Assembly (NCBI GenBank): GCA_964388495.1 | Contig: CAYMAT010000033.1 | Coordinates: 1-15,641, forward strand | Direction of reading: 5' to 3' | Source: CAYMAT01 sp964388495 | GTDB taxonomy: Bacteria; Patescibacteriota; Gracilibacteria; Peribacterales; Peribacteraceae | Length of the DNA: 15,641 nt | In this document: piece by piece, positions 8,901-14,566 of the stretch | How positions within the stretch are numbered: position 1 is the first letter of the stretch | How the letters are laid out: every line of letters starts with the position of its first letter | Notes under the pieces: model-generated | What the model saw: only the letters and a program-made list of their open reading frames with translations | Told to the model about the DNA's origin: nothing | Databases searched by the model: none | Translations under genes and position numbers: made by a program

Positions 8901-11900
8901 ACGGGTACGGCGTTCTTCCAGGGGGTAACGCTGGGTTCGCATACCGTCACGGAAATACTGGAGAACGGCACGTCGTCCGTGGCGGGAAACCCCCTCAAAG
9001 CCACACTGTCCTTCGCTCCCCAGTTTGAACCACAGAGTGACAAGGATCTGCCGGAAACCTTTGCGGCGAGCAATATCGGGACCACTGTTTTGAATGATGT
9101 TGTTATCACGCAGGAGGTTCCGAGCGGCTATACCTTCAATGCCGCCTTGACCGATAACGCCTGTACGCTTGTTGGTTCCACGGTCACGTGTGCGGTGGGA
9201 ACGCTGAATCCGGGGGCTTCCAGGAGTTTCCTGGTCTATCTGGACATGCCGGTCACGCTCGCGTGCAACTCCACGATGACCATGACCATTACCGCCCGTG
9301 GCGCAAACACGGCAAATGTGTCCCAGGTCACGAGCACCGCTTCCACGTCCGCACTCATCACCTGCCCAAATACGCCCACAAACGGCACGATCTCGTCCCA
9401 ATCTGCCTCCGTCGTTTCCAACCCGTCCGCGCCCGTCACGTGGATCCTGGAGAGCGTCAATCCCGCTGGCGGCAAAGTGGATGTCAAGGCCGGCAGCAGC
9501 TGCGTTACCGTCACGTTCGTCAACAAACAGCCGTCGGTCAGTAGCAGCAGCAAGGGCAGTTCGCGCTCCTCGGCAAGTTCCAAGAGCAGCACTGCGTCTT
9601 CCGGTTCGGGCTGCGTGCGCGTGGTGAAGGTGGCCAAGACCGGCAGTCAGAACACCACGCCTGTGCCGCCGTTCACATTTGTGATGGACGGAAAGAAGAT
9701 CATCAACGACGGAACGGGCAACGCGTTCTTTGACGCCATAAAGCCCGGTGCGCACACCGTCGCTGAGGAGTCCCTGGACGGGTGGAATCTCACCACCATC
9801 AATCCTGCGGGTGGCCGTATAGAGGTGAAGCCGGGGGACAGTTGTGTGACGGTCACTTTCACCAACGAGCGCCCGGGGAGCAGTAGCAGCAGCCGCAGTT
9901 CCGGCGCTTCCAGCTCCTCTTCCCGATCGTCCAGTTCCTCCTCTCGTTCCTCCAGTTACGCTTCGTCTTACGCTAGTTCCTCGCTGGGTTGTATCACTGT
10001 CACAAAACAAGCCAAGAATGCTGCGGGTCAGCCGATTTCGCCCGTTCCGGGGTTCACCTATATTTTGGATAATGGTAGGTCCACAGATAGTAACAGTGCT
10101 GGTGTCGCATTCTTCCGCGATGTATCCGCCGGCCAGCATTCGGTCACGGAAGTTCAGCAGGACGGTTGGAATTTCGTCAGCGTCAACCCCGCCAGTGGCA
10201 TCGTGAACGTCACGCCCGGTGGCAACTGCGCAGGTATCACCTTTGTGAACCAGCAACCTGGCGGCTCATCGTCCTCCCGCTTCTCTTATGCCAGTGTTTC
10301 TTCCGGAGGCCCCGGCTGCATCCGCGTGGTGAAGCAGGTAAAGAACTCCGCCGGTCAGACGCTTGCCCCCGTCCCTGGTTTCACCTTCACGCTGGATGGT
10401 GTTGTAAAGACTACTAACGAAAACAATGGCACGGCTTTCTTCCAGAACATCACGCCCGGAAAGCACACCGTTACGGAGACGCCTCTGGATGGCTGGCCCC
10501 TTGTGAGCGTCAATCCCTCCGGTGGGCTCGTGAGCGTCGTTTCCGGCGGCAACTGCACCACCGTCACTTTCGTCAACCAGCAGCCTGCCGTATCCAGCTC
10601 GTCGTACCGCTCTTCCGCTGCGTATCTATCGTCGGCCGCGGCAAGCAGTCTGCGCCCCGTCTGCGAGGTGTACCCGCAGCTCTGCGCGTCCTCGTCCGGC
10701 GGAGTGAACAGCTGCATCAAGAACGCCTGTGACGTGGGTGGTTTTGCCATCTGCAGGGCGCAGGGCAAGGATTGCACCAACACGCCGGGGAGCGGTTTCC
10801 CCTGCTTTACCTGCGCTGGCGTTGCCCGCAGTTCCGCAGCCGGATTCAGTTCCGGGGCGGGGTACAGCAGCGCCATCTCGCCGCTCTGCATCCAGTTCCC
10901 GCAGCTCTGCCAGGGCAACAGCAGCTCGGCGGTGAAACCCGCGCAGTGCGGCAACGGCGTGCGCGAACAGGGTGAGGCCTGCGACGACGGCAACCGCGTG
11001 GACACGGATTCGTGCAGCAACGACTGCCGCCGCGGCGTCAATGAGCAGTGCGACCAGCATCTGCAGTGCGTCACGGATGTCTGCAAGAACGGGACCTGCA
11101 CCACATGCCAGACGGGTGCGGACTGCGCCAGCGGCATCTGCGACAGCGGCCGCTGCGCCATTCTCTGCGGCAACGGCAAGCTGGACGCCGCCGAGCAATG
11201 TGACGACGGCAACCGCAACAACGACGATGCCTGCACCAACTCCTGCAAGCGCAATATCGGCATGCAGTGTTACGACAGCCGTGACTGCGCCACCAACCGC
11301 TGCGACGGCGGCAGTTGCAACATCTGCACCAGTGACAGCCAGTGCGTCACGCAGAAATGCCTGCCCAACGGCGACTGCGCGGATTTCTGCGGCAACGGCA
11401 CGGTGGACCCGGGAGAGGCCTGCGATGACGGAAACGTGAGCAATACGGATGCCTGCACCAACGACTGCCGGCTGGGTGTGGGTCTTGCCTGCAGCGCGTC
11501 GGAATCCTGTGGATCGCACCTGTGCCAGAACGGCAAGTGCACGGCCTGCACCAGCGATCTCCAGTGCCCCGGCCGCATGTGCGTCAACGGTACCTGCAGC
11601 AATCTCTGCGGCAACGGCGTGAAGGACGCGGGCGAGGCGTGCGACGACGGGAACATTTCGGACAACGACGGCTGCAGCAACCGCTGCAAGCTGGGTGACG
11701 GACTCTCCTGCGGCGCGGACACGCAGTGCGCCAGCAATCTGTGCAAGAACGGTCTGTGCATCCCCTGCAACGCCAGCAACGCGTGTCCCAGCGGCAGCAT
11801 GTGCCAGAACGGCCGCTGCACGGAACCCGCGGTGCACGGCAACGGCATCGTGGAGCCCGGAGAGGCCTGTGACGACGGCAACCAGGATGACAACGACGGT

Positions 11901-12854
11901 TGCAGCAACGACGGACGGATTGGCGTGGGAGGCCGCTGTTCGGACAACCGCGAATGCGTCACGGACCTGTGCCGCGGCAACTTCTGTGCCGCCTGCACGG
12001 AGAACGGCCAGTGCGCCAGCAACCAGTGCGTCAACGGCCGCTGCACGCTCCGTTGCGGCAATGGCCAGGTGGACAGCGGGGAGGCCTGTGACGACAAGAA
12101 CGTCAACAATGCCGATGCCTGCAGCAACGCCTGCCTTTTGGGCAACGGCCAGGACTGTCAGCAGTCCCCGCAGTGCGACAGCGGCCTCTGCCGCAGCAAC
12201 ATCTGCCAGCCCTGCAATGACACGTCGGAGTGCCCCTCCGGCCTGTACTGCCTGGCACGCCAGTGCAAAGCCGCCCCGCAGTGCGGCAACGGCAAGCGCG
12301 AGTTCACGGAGATGTGCGACGACGGCAATACCGTGGACGGCGACGGCTGCGGCATGCACTGCAAGCTGAGCAACGGGGAGCGCTGCATCAACAACGGCCA
12401 GTGCGAAAGCCGGCGTTGCGACCAGGGCATCTGCAAGGCGTGTGACAGCAACGACCAGTGCGCCAGCAACCAGTGCATCAACGGCGTATGCGCGGATCTC
12501 TGCGGAAACGGCACCGTCGATGCAGGTGAGGAATGCGATGACGCCGGCCGCAACAGCGACATCCTGCCGGACCACTGCCGCATGGATTGCCGCCTGCCCC
12601 ACATGGGTGACGGCGTGCGTGACAGAAACGAGCAGTGTGACGACGGCAACGTGGTGAGCGGCGACGGTTGCGACCGTTTCGGCCGCCTGGAAGTGGGCGG
12701 TCAGGTGGCGGGACTGGGTAACGACCTCACGGCCCTCATCGCTCGCGGACGCCCGCCTGCCGGTCAGACCGGCCCCGGCGCCGTGGTGGCCATGGCCGCT
12801 GGCGCTGCAGTGGGCTGGTACTGGCTCAGACGTCGCCGCTACGCCTCCGCCTGA
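5919..12854 (+). CDS. Giant secreted surface protein B (SpaA-like/DUF11-like domains, DUF4215-like array, TGPG-type C-terminal anchor)
   Basis: This 2311-aa protein starts at ATG 5919, fixed by the in-frame TAA two codons upstream. Residues 8-30 form a signal segment (PRR then hydrophobic). A beta-rich N-terminal region to about 185 is followed by Cys-rich modules (about 200-530) with C-x3-C-x6-CC, CKPAAA and CGFFYCVF, which parallel protein A. Next come a Gly/Pro linker (about 530-630) and a SAGNSSGRS repeat (635-661). Five SpaA-like repeats occupy 677-1556, joined by Ser linkers; the first two contain a DUF11-like insert. Two C-x2-[FY]-P-Q-L-C motifs (1582 and 1657) precede nine CGNG...CDDGN repeats (1677-2257). 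The tail is TGPGAVVAMAAGAAVGWYW, then LRRRRYASA. SpaA-like and DUF11 domains are known in surface and pilus proteins. I infer a long, disulfide-rich cell-surface fibre or adhesin; the ligand is unknown. Confidence 0.88.
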   Translation: MPPSLTPRRSLGALAFVVAVVGVGWGTQVYLGPSGEIQQQQLTGLVVTQGGCRVSGVPRKIGKEHESVYFRLEASGAGALPAGCKIQVKTADGPPIVYTDVGINCGGACPTDVGAKFQILNRQDNGGYYIKDLTDPAGVVPVEGRLNTFYLYDGTNRQEITFRTLPIPADDIDLPGAGAAGTTDPGDAPLGIAPGTRGGGYFCDKTDKVCKPEKTFKTLNERTGATAIAKGFLRTGKDGNDSDPVQAKATCEDLCGSESEVCCIPDLGGAGVGKRKTMNLKDRDNINPQGIPYCRQKAGVALATVDPVSMPSGMTQAQFDALQIGTNNCNAPAICKPAAATRDAAICVSASDQPAPTRLQDGFYYRAPEKNDALGIPEGRTSMRFCNDNCGFFYCVFTGGPSNPNFRECVNTPIALNDKATGAKGVAAFTGTKKLDAAQVCKKTGANMGIAQIFSYTTGAAAAKFLLPPYCETVPAAEVQKAIDANDPVAIAQLLYGSRADMSRATPRPDFSDGAYSTLANCNLACSAVGVGGVRPGGQPGGGNPSGGQGGMPGGGMPGGARTPPGGGGGGAAGPRVPPDTFPGNQGGPRTNGTSPSPSTSPSPRGPSPSPSPSPAPAPRTTTSSKASAASSRTSAGNSSGRSSAGNSSGKSSAGNSSGRSSAGSSGSSKTSSAAPGCIEVIKQAKDGGNKPVSPVPPFTFILDNNPSIRVTTDPTGSAFFNGVSAPGVHTVTEVLEGGSVQSSPTLNVQAQIVDPTPNSFDLEASLTFAPQFEPLSDKDLPEYFSVRNIGVDTAAGVTMTQTIPAGFTFNQALTDAACTAAANTVTCDAGTLDPGESRSFLVYLDMPTTLACNSTLTMTAQAQGSPDLDANKANNTSTASALITCPGSSPSVSSAAASSAAGSVSGTSGWILDSVNPAGGRVNVTPGTNCAKVTFVNRQPAVSSVSSRSSSSTGPGCIRVVKQAKDGSNKAVSPIPPFTFVLDNSSVKVTTDSTGTAFFQGVTLGSHTVTEILENGTSSVAGNPLKATLSFAPQFEPQSDKDLPETFAASNIGTTVLNDVVITQEVPSGYTFNAALTDNACTLVGSTVTCAVGTLNPGASRSFLVYLDMPVTLACNSTMTMTITARGANTANVSQVTSTASTSALITCPNTPTNGTISSQSASVVSNPSAPVTWILESVNPAGGKVDVKAGSSCVTVTFVNKQPSVSSSSKGSSRSSASSKSSTASSGSGCVRVVKVAKTGSQNTTPVPPFTFVMDGKKIINDGTGNAFFDAIKPGAHTVAEESLDGWNLTTINPAGGRIEVKPGDSCVTVTFTNERPGSSSSSRSSGASSSSSRSSSSSSRSSSYASSYASSSLGCITVTKQAKNAAGQPISPVPGFTYILDNGRSTDSNSAGVAFFRDVSAGQHSVTEVQQDGWNFVSVNPASGIVNVTPGGNCAGITFVNQQPGGSSSSRFSYASVSSGGPGCIRVVKQVKNSAGQTLAPVPGFTFTLDGVVKTTNENNGTAFFQNITPGKHTVTETPLDGWPLVSVNPSGGLVSVVSGGNCTTVTFVNQQPAVSSSSYRSSAAYLSSAAASSLRPVCEVYPQLCASSSGGVNSCIKNACDVGGFAICRAQGKDCTNTPGSGFPCFTCAGVARSSAAGFSSGAGYSSAISPLCIQFPQLCQGNSSSAVKPAQCGNGVREQGEACDDGNRVDTDSCSNDCRRGVNEQCDQHLQCVTDVCKNGTCTTCQTGADCASGICDSGRCAILCGNGKLDAAEQCDDGNRNNDDACTNSCKRNIGMQCYDSRDCATNRCDGGSCNICTSDSQCVTQKCLPNGDCADFCGNGTVDPGEACDDGNVSNTDACTNDCRLGVGLACSASESCGSHLCQNGKCTACTSDLQCPGRMCVNGTCSNLCGNGVKDAGEACDDGNISDNDGCSNRCKLGDGLSCGADTQCASNLCKNGLCIPCNASNACPSGSMCQNGRCTEPAVHGNGIVEPGEACDDGNQDDNDGCSNDGRIGVGGRCSDNRECVTDLCRGNFCAACTENGQCASNQCVNGRCTLRCGNGQVDSGEACDDKNVNNADACSNACLLGNGQDCQQSPQCDSGLCRSNICQPCNDTSECPSGLYCLARQCKAAPQCGNGKREFTEMCDDGNTVDGDGCGMHCKLSNGERCINNGQCESRRCDQGICKACDSNDQCASNQCINGVCADLCGNGTVDAGEECDDAGRNSDILPDHCRMDCRLPHMGDGVRDRNEQCDDGNVVSGDGCDRFGRLEVGGQVAGLGNDLTALIARGRPPAGQTGPGAVVAMAAGAAVGWYWLRRRRYASA
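7821..7922 (+). repeat. 27-bp in-frame tandem repeat (SAGNSSGRS units)
   Basis: Three near-identical 27-bp units at 7821-7847, 7848-7874 and 7875-7901 encode the nonapeptide SAGNSSGRS (Lys for Arg in the second), followed by a degenerate partial unit. It sits in the flexible linker just before the first SpaA-like repeat of protein B. The unit length preserves frame. Confidence 0.85.
7947..10586 (+). repeat. Five SpaA-like (prealbumin-like) repeats in protein B, two with nested DUF11-like inserts
   Basis: Each repeat opens with G-C-[IV]-x-V-x-K-x-x-K and P-V/I-P-x-F-T-[FY], passes through T-x-x-x-G-x-[AV]-F-F and H-[TS]-V-[TA]-E, and closes with W-x-[LF]...[SI]-[VI]-N-P-[AS]-[GS]-G...C...[VI]-T-F-[VT]-N. 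Residue ranges are 677-941, 957-1205, 1231-1319, 1357-1447 and 1466-1556. The first two are about 250-265 aa because a domain of about 125 aa (about 766-888 and 1028-1152) sits between V-T-E-x-L and W-I-L. That insert has DUF11-like features: N-I-G, P-x-G-[FY]-T-F-N, G-T-L-x-P-G-x-S-R-S-F. Ser-rich linkers separate the repeats. Confidence 0.75.
10947..12690 (+). repeat. Nine CGNG...CDDGN repeats with interleaved eight-Cys submodules, protein B
   Basis: The repeats begin near residue 1677 and recur every 70-75 residues, seven of them followed by a compact eight-Cys submodule with alternating short spacings. The eighth is the RNSDILP...CRMDC long variant and the ninth leads directly to the anchor tail. 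Repeats 5 (HGNG...NDGR) and 9 (MGDG...RFGR) have each lost the first and the fourth Cys. The family match is DUF4215/Myxococcus Cys-rich repeat; the partner submodule is unnamed to me. Confidence 0.85.
12768..12854 (+). other. C-terminal TGPG + hydrophobic stretch + Arg cluster, protein B
   Basis: Residues 2284-2311 read TGPGAV, a hydrophobic Ala/Gly/Val stretch, W-Y-W-L-R-R-R-R and then YASA. Apart from the last four residues, the layout and many positions equal the protein A tail. It resembles a sortase-like sorting signal without a clear Leu-Pro. Confidence 0.6.
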
Positions 12855-12879
12855 AAGGGCTACCTACAGTGCCCTCTCA

Positions 12880-12905
12880 CGCCTGCCTGCCGGCAGGCAG
12901 GGGCT
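12880..12905. repeat. REP-like palindrome, copy 1
   Basis: CCTGCCTGCCGGCAGGCAGG at 12882-12901 is a perfect 20-bp palindrome. The surrounding 26 bp (12880-12905) recur with one mismatch at 14483-14508. It lies between the converging 3' ends of protein B and the minus-strand gene, where it could fold in both transcripts and act as a two-way 3' boundary. No T-run directly follows it, so a classical terminator is not shown. A weak 5-bp hairpin (AGGGC 12856-12860 / GCCCT 12871-12875) precedes it. Confidence 0.75.
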
Positions 12906-12934
12906 CACCCTTCCCTAAACAGAGCGCTCCAGCC

Positions 12935-12949
12935 CGCAGACGAAGCCGG
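12935..12949. repeat. 15-bp inverted partner of the repeat flank near 14470
   Basis: CGCAGACGAAGCCGG here is the exact reverse complement of 14470-14484, which directly abuts the second palindrome copy. In copy 1 the same flank lies about 30 bp to the right of the palindrome and points the other way, so the parts of the dispersed element are rearranged. Confidence 0.7.
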
Positions 12950-12959
12950 GTTGTTACGC

Positions 12960-12992
12960 CGGTCACCTCGGTTCCTTCGGTCACTTTTTTTT
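12960..12992 (+). repeat. Three 9-bp tandem units followed by T8
   Basis: CGGTCACCT, CGGTTCCTT and CGGTCACTT follow one another at 12960-12986, and eight T's run from 12985 to 12992. The T-run ends at the stop codon of the minus-strand gene. I found no convincing GC hairpin immediately before it, so it is only a weak candidate for termination of protein B transcripts. Confidence 0.5.
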
Positions 12993-13503
12993 AGAGCTCC
13001 GCCGCCTTGTCGCTGACAATAGTCGTACGATGCGTCGTCCTGCCTGTGCGGACATCCACGTCCGTCAGCTCCAGGAGAAGGGGAGTGGAAGAGGCGTTTT
13101 GGATGATCCAGGAGCCGTTTCCTTCGCTCCAGAATGATGCCGTGACCCCCTGCGGTGCGGTCCAGCGCGCGTAGCCGGAGACGGATTTGGTGACATGGAT
13201 GTCGCTCAATGCGCCGTTACGGACCTCCCGCCGTTTCCAGGCGCTGGGCAGGTGCATGTACACGCCGCTTCCGGAGAGCGTGGTGAATTCCATTACGTTC
13301 CGCCCGGAGCCGCGGCTGCGGAGCACGGCCACATGCGCGTCCGGTCCGTGTTCCACGGCAAGGTTTAGGGGGGCGGGTGCGGCGGGGAGGGGAGTCTTCT
13401 GCAGGGCGCGGAATCCCAGCGCCAGAAAAACGGTCACGGCGCACAGGCCCAGCACCAGGTGCTGGCTGTGGGACGGGGCGCGGTGTTGTGCGGGGGATGC
13501 CAT
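12991..13503 (-). CDS. Hypothetical single-span envelope protein
   Basis: This 170-aa protein on the minus strand has its ATG at 13503-13501 and TAA at 12993-12991. Residues about 16-34 (LVLGLCAVTVFLALGF) form one N-terminal hydrophobic segment after a His/Ser-rich cytoplasmic start, so it is probably an anchored or exported protein. The rest alternates short hydrophobic and polar stretches, as expected for a beta-rich domain, and includes FWSEGNGSWII. I recognise no family or catalytic motif. It converges on protein B and diverges from the zinc-ribbon gene at 13560, with 56 bp between the two starts. The start context CCATGG lacks a clear Shine-Dalgarno sequence; a GGGA lies about 9 nt upstream. 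Confidence 0.7.
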   Translation of the reverse strand: MASPAQHRAPSHSQHLVLGLCAVTVFLALGFRALQKTPLPAAPAPLNLAVEHGPDAHVAVLRSRGSGRNVMEFTTLSGSGVYMHLPSAWKRREVRNGALSDIHVTKSVSGYARWTAPQGVTASFWSEGNGSWIIQNASSTPLLLELTDVDVRTGRTTHRTTIVSDKAAEL

Positions 13504-13544
13504 GGAAAATTCCCGGAATTCTGTACGTGAGCGGGGACGCGGTG

Positions 13545-13553
13545 TGCTAGAAT
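13545..13553 (+). promoter_or_regulatory. Extended -10 promoter placing transcription start at the ATG (leaderless)
   Basis: TG-C-TAGAAT at 13545-13553 matches the extended -10 form (TGnTATAAT). Only six bases separate it from the ATG at 13560, so transcription would start at or next to the start codon. No good -35 is visible, which an extended -10 does not need. Confidence 0.55.
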
Positions 13554-13559
13554 ACGCCC

Positions 13560-13934
13560 ATGGACATGGATCCGCACACCCTACAGTTGATCATTCGGAG
13601 AATTGAGCAGCAAATGCGCTGTCCGCAGTGCGGAAAACGCGTTCCTGTGGATTTTGCCTCCGTCAGGATCGCCACGGACAAATTCATGCTGCTGCAGCTC
13701 AAATGCGACACGTGCGACGCCTATATCGTGCTCCATGCCTCACTTCAGGGGGCCGATGGACTTGGGGACAGCGAGTATAAAGACGAACTCCGCAATGCAT
13801 CGTCCACACTGCAGTTGGAGGAGAACGAGCTGGAACTTCTGCGCAATGCCCTGGCGGAACACGACGGTTCCTTTGAGAGACTTTTCAAAGCCACCAAAGA
13901 CAGCGAGCAGAACGGCGATACCGCCATTGCCTGA
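13560..13934 (+). CDS. Small zinc-ribbon protein of unknown function
   Basis: This 124-aa protein has ATG at 13560 and TGA at 13932-13934. The N-terminal half contains a likely zinc ribbon: C-P-Q-C at residues 21-24 and C-D-T-C at 49-52, separated by a beta-type stretch. The C-terminal half (about 70-124) is acidic, with Leu/Glu-rich helical character (LQLEENELELLRNALAEH). There is no signal peptide, so it is likely cytoplasmic. The promoter sits immediately upstream, which suggests a leaderless mRNA. Zinc ribbons of this size can bind nucleic acid or protein partners, but nothing here decides which. The lipoprotein gene follows 45 nt downstream, with a possible weak terminator between them. 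Confidence 0.75.
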   Translation: MDMDPHTLQLIIRRIEQQMRCPQCGKRVPVDFASVRIATDKFMLLQLKCDTCDAYIVLHASLQGADGLGDSEYKDELRNASSTLQLEENELELLRNALAEHDGSFERLFKATKDSEQNGDTAIA

Positions 13935-13948
13935 TTCCACTGTTCAGC

Positions 13949-13973
13949 TGCGGCTAGCAGCGCCGCGATTTTT
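13949..13973 (+). terminator. Weak hairpin plus T5 after the zinc-ribbon gene
   Basis: GCGGC (13950-13954) pairs with GCCGC (13962-13966) across a 7-nt loop, with one flanking T-G wobble pair. ATTTTT follows at 13968-13973. The stem is short and lies just before the lipoprotein start, so it may only partly terminate. Confidence 0.35.
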
Positions 13974-13979
13974 CCTCCT

Positions 13980-14285
13980 ATGGCTTTCCGCCTCCCTCAT
14001 CGCTTCGTCATTCTTCTTCCGTTGTGCACGCTCACGGTGCTCACGGGGTGTTCGGTATCGGGAGACATCGTCCCGCGCAGTGCCAGCGGCGTTCTTTTGG
14101 AATTGCCGGACCAGGCCAAAGCGACGATCGAACTGGGGAAAATGGGGATTGATAAGGCCAAAGAAGGGCTTGGGCAAGCCCAAAGCGTTGCAGGTGACCT
14201 GCAGGCACGGGCGGAGAAGCTCCAGAAGGGGATTGCGGAGGTTATGACGGGGGCGGCAAAGGTGAAGGCGGCCGTGGGGAAGTAA
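13980..14285 (+). CDS. Small predicted lipoprotein
   Basis: This 101-aa protein has ATG at 13980 and TAA at 14283-14285. The N-terminus has basic residues, a hydrophobic core (FVILLPLCTLTVL) and a lipobox L-T-G-C with the Cys at residue 24, so it should be lipid-modified and held at the membrane. The mature part from about residue 40 is Ala/Lys/Glu/Gln-rich and strongly helical (KATIELGKMGIDKAKEGLGQ onward), consistent with an amphipathic or coiled-coil helix. I recognise no family. The start context TCCTCCTATGG has no Shine-Dalgarno sequence. It follows the zinc-ribbon gene by 45 nt. An AT-rich inverted repeat overlaps its stop codon and may form its 3' end. Confidence 0.75.
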   Translation: MAFRLPHRFVILLPLCTLTVLTGCSVSGDIVPRSASGVLLELPDQAKATIELGKMGIDKAKEGLGQAQSVAGDLQARAEKLQKGIAEVMTGAAKVKAAVGK

Positions 14286-14364
14286 TTCGAAACATGCTCG
14301 TAATTAGTAATTCGTATGTACTAGGATACGAATAACAAATTACGAATCACAAAACCTTCGAATT
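14284..14364. repeat. AT-rich nested inverted repeat
   Basis: Arms at 14299-14317 and 14326-14344 pair over 19 positions with two mismatches around an 8-nt loop. An outer 8-bp pair, AATTCGAA (14284-14291) with TTCGAATT (14357-14364), encloses it. Base composition is sharply more AT-rich than the surroundings. It could be a dispersed miniature element, a cruciform, or the 3' structure of the lipoprotein mRNA. Confidence 0.75.
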
Positions 14365-14368
14365 TTCC

Positions 14369-14396
14369 TTGCATTCCGCTTTTCCCTCCTTATAAT
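14369..14396 (+). promoter_or_regulatory. Sigma70-type promoter, probably for rpoC
   Basis: TTGCAT (14369-14374) and a perfect TATAAT (14391-14396) are separated by 16 bp. The expected start near 14403 gives rpoC a 5' leader of roughly 160 nt that includes the second palindrome. No other credible gene begins between this promoter and rpoC. Confidence 0.65.
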
Positions 14397-14469
14397 TCTC
14401 GTACATTCACCGATCCGGTCCCCGTGATTGAGACGATCACCGCGGGAGCGGAGCGGATTTCTGTGTGTT

Positions 14470-14508
14470 CCGGCTTCGTCTGCGCCTGCCTGTCGGCAGG
14501 CAGGGGCT
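14470..14508. repeat. REP-like palindrome, copy 2, with flank
   Basis: CCTGCCTGTCGGCAGGCAGG at 14485-14504 differs from copy 1 by one base and still pairs as RNA through a G-U. The flank at 14470-14484 is the inverted form of 12935-12949. It lies in the predicted rpoC leader, where a stable hairpin would form about 60 nt upstream of the start codon. Confidence 0.75.
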
Positions 14509-14530
14509 ACGCCGGGATGACGGATCCGAA

Positions 14531-14560
14531 ATTTTCACTTTCCGTTTTCCACTTTCCACT
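14531..14560 (+). repeat. Short pyrimidine-rich repeat before the rpoC start
   Basis: Degenerate units of the type TTTTCACTTTCC / TTTTCCACTTTCCACT occupy the last 30 bases before CGCCCT-ATG. This stretch replaces any purine-rich ribosome-binding sequence, so initiation of rpoC probably does not rely on Shine-Dalgarno pairing. Confidence 0.5.
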
Positions 14561-14566
14561 CGCCCT

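Noticed and set aside
8214..10256. Minus-strand open frame (680 aa) opposite the SpaA-like repeats
   Set aside because: Shadow of a GC-rich, stop-poor coding strand; rich in Arg/Gly/His with no coherent domain, while the sense frame is clearly structured.
10626..12602. Long minus-strand open frame (658 aa) opposite the protein B repeat array
   Set aside because: The Ala/Val-rich pseudo-repeat is the complement of GC-rich Cys/Gly/Asn codons in the DUF4215 array; the sense frame has clear domains.
12880..14508. CRISPR-like repeats
   Set aside because: Only two palindrome copies 1.6 kb apart with genes between, and no regular spacers.
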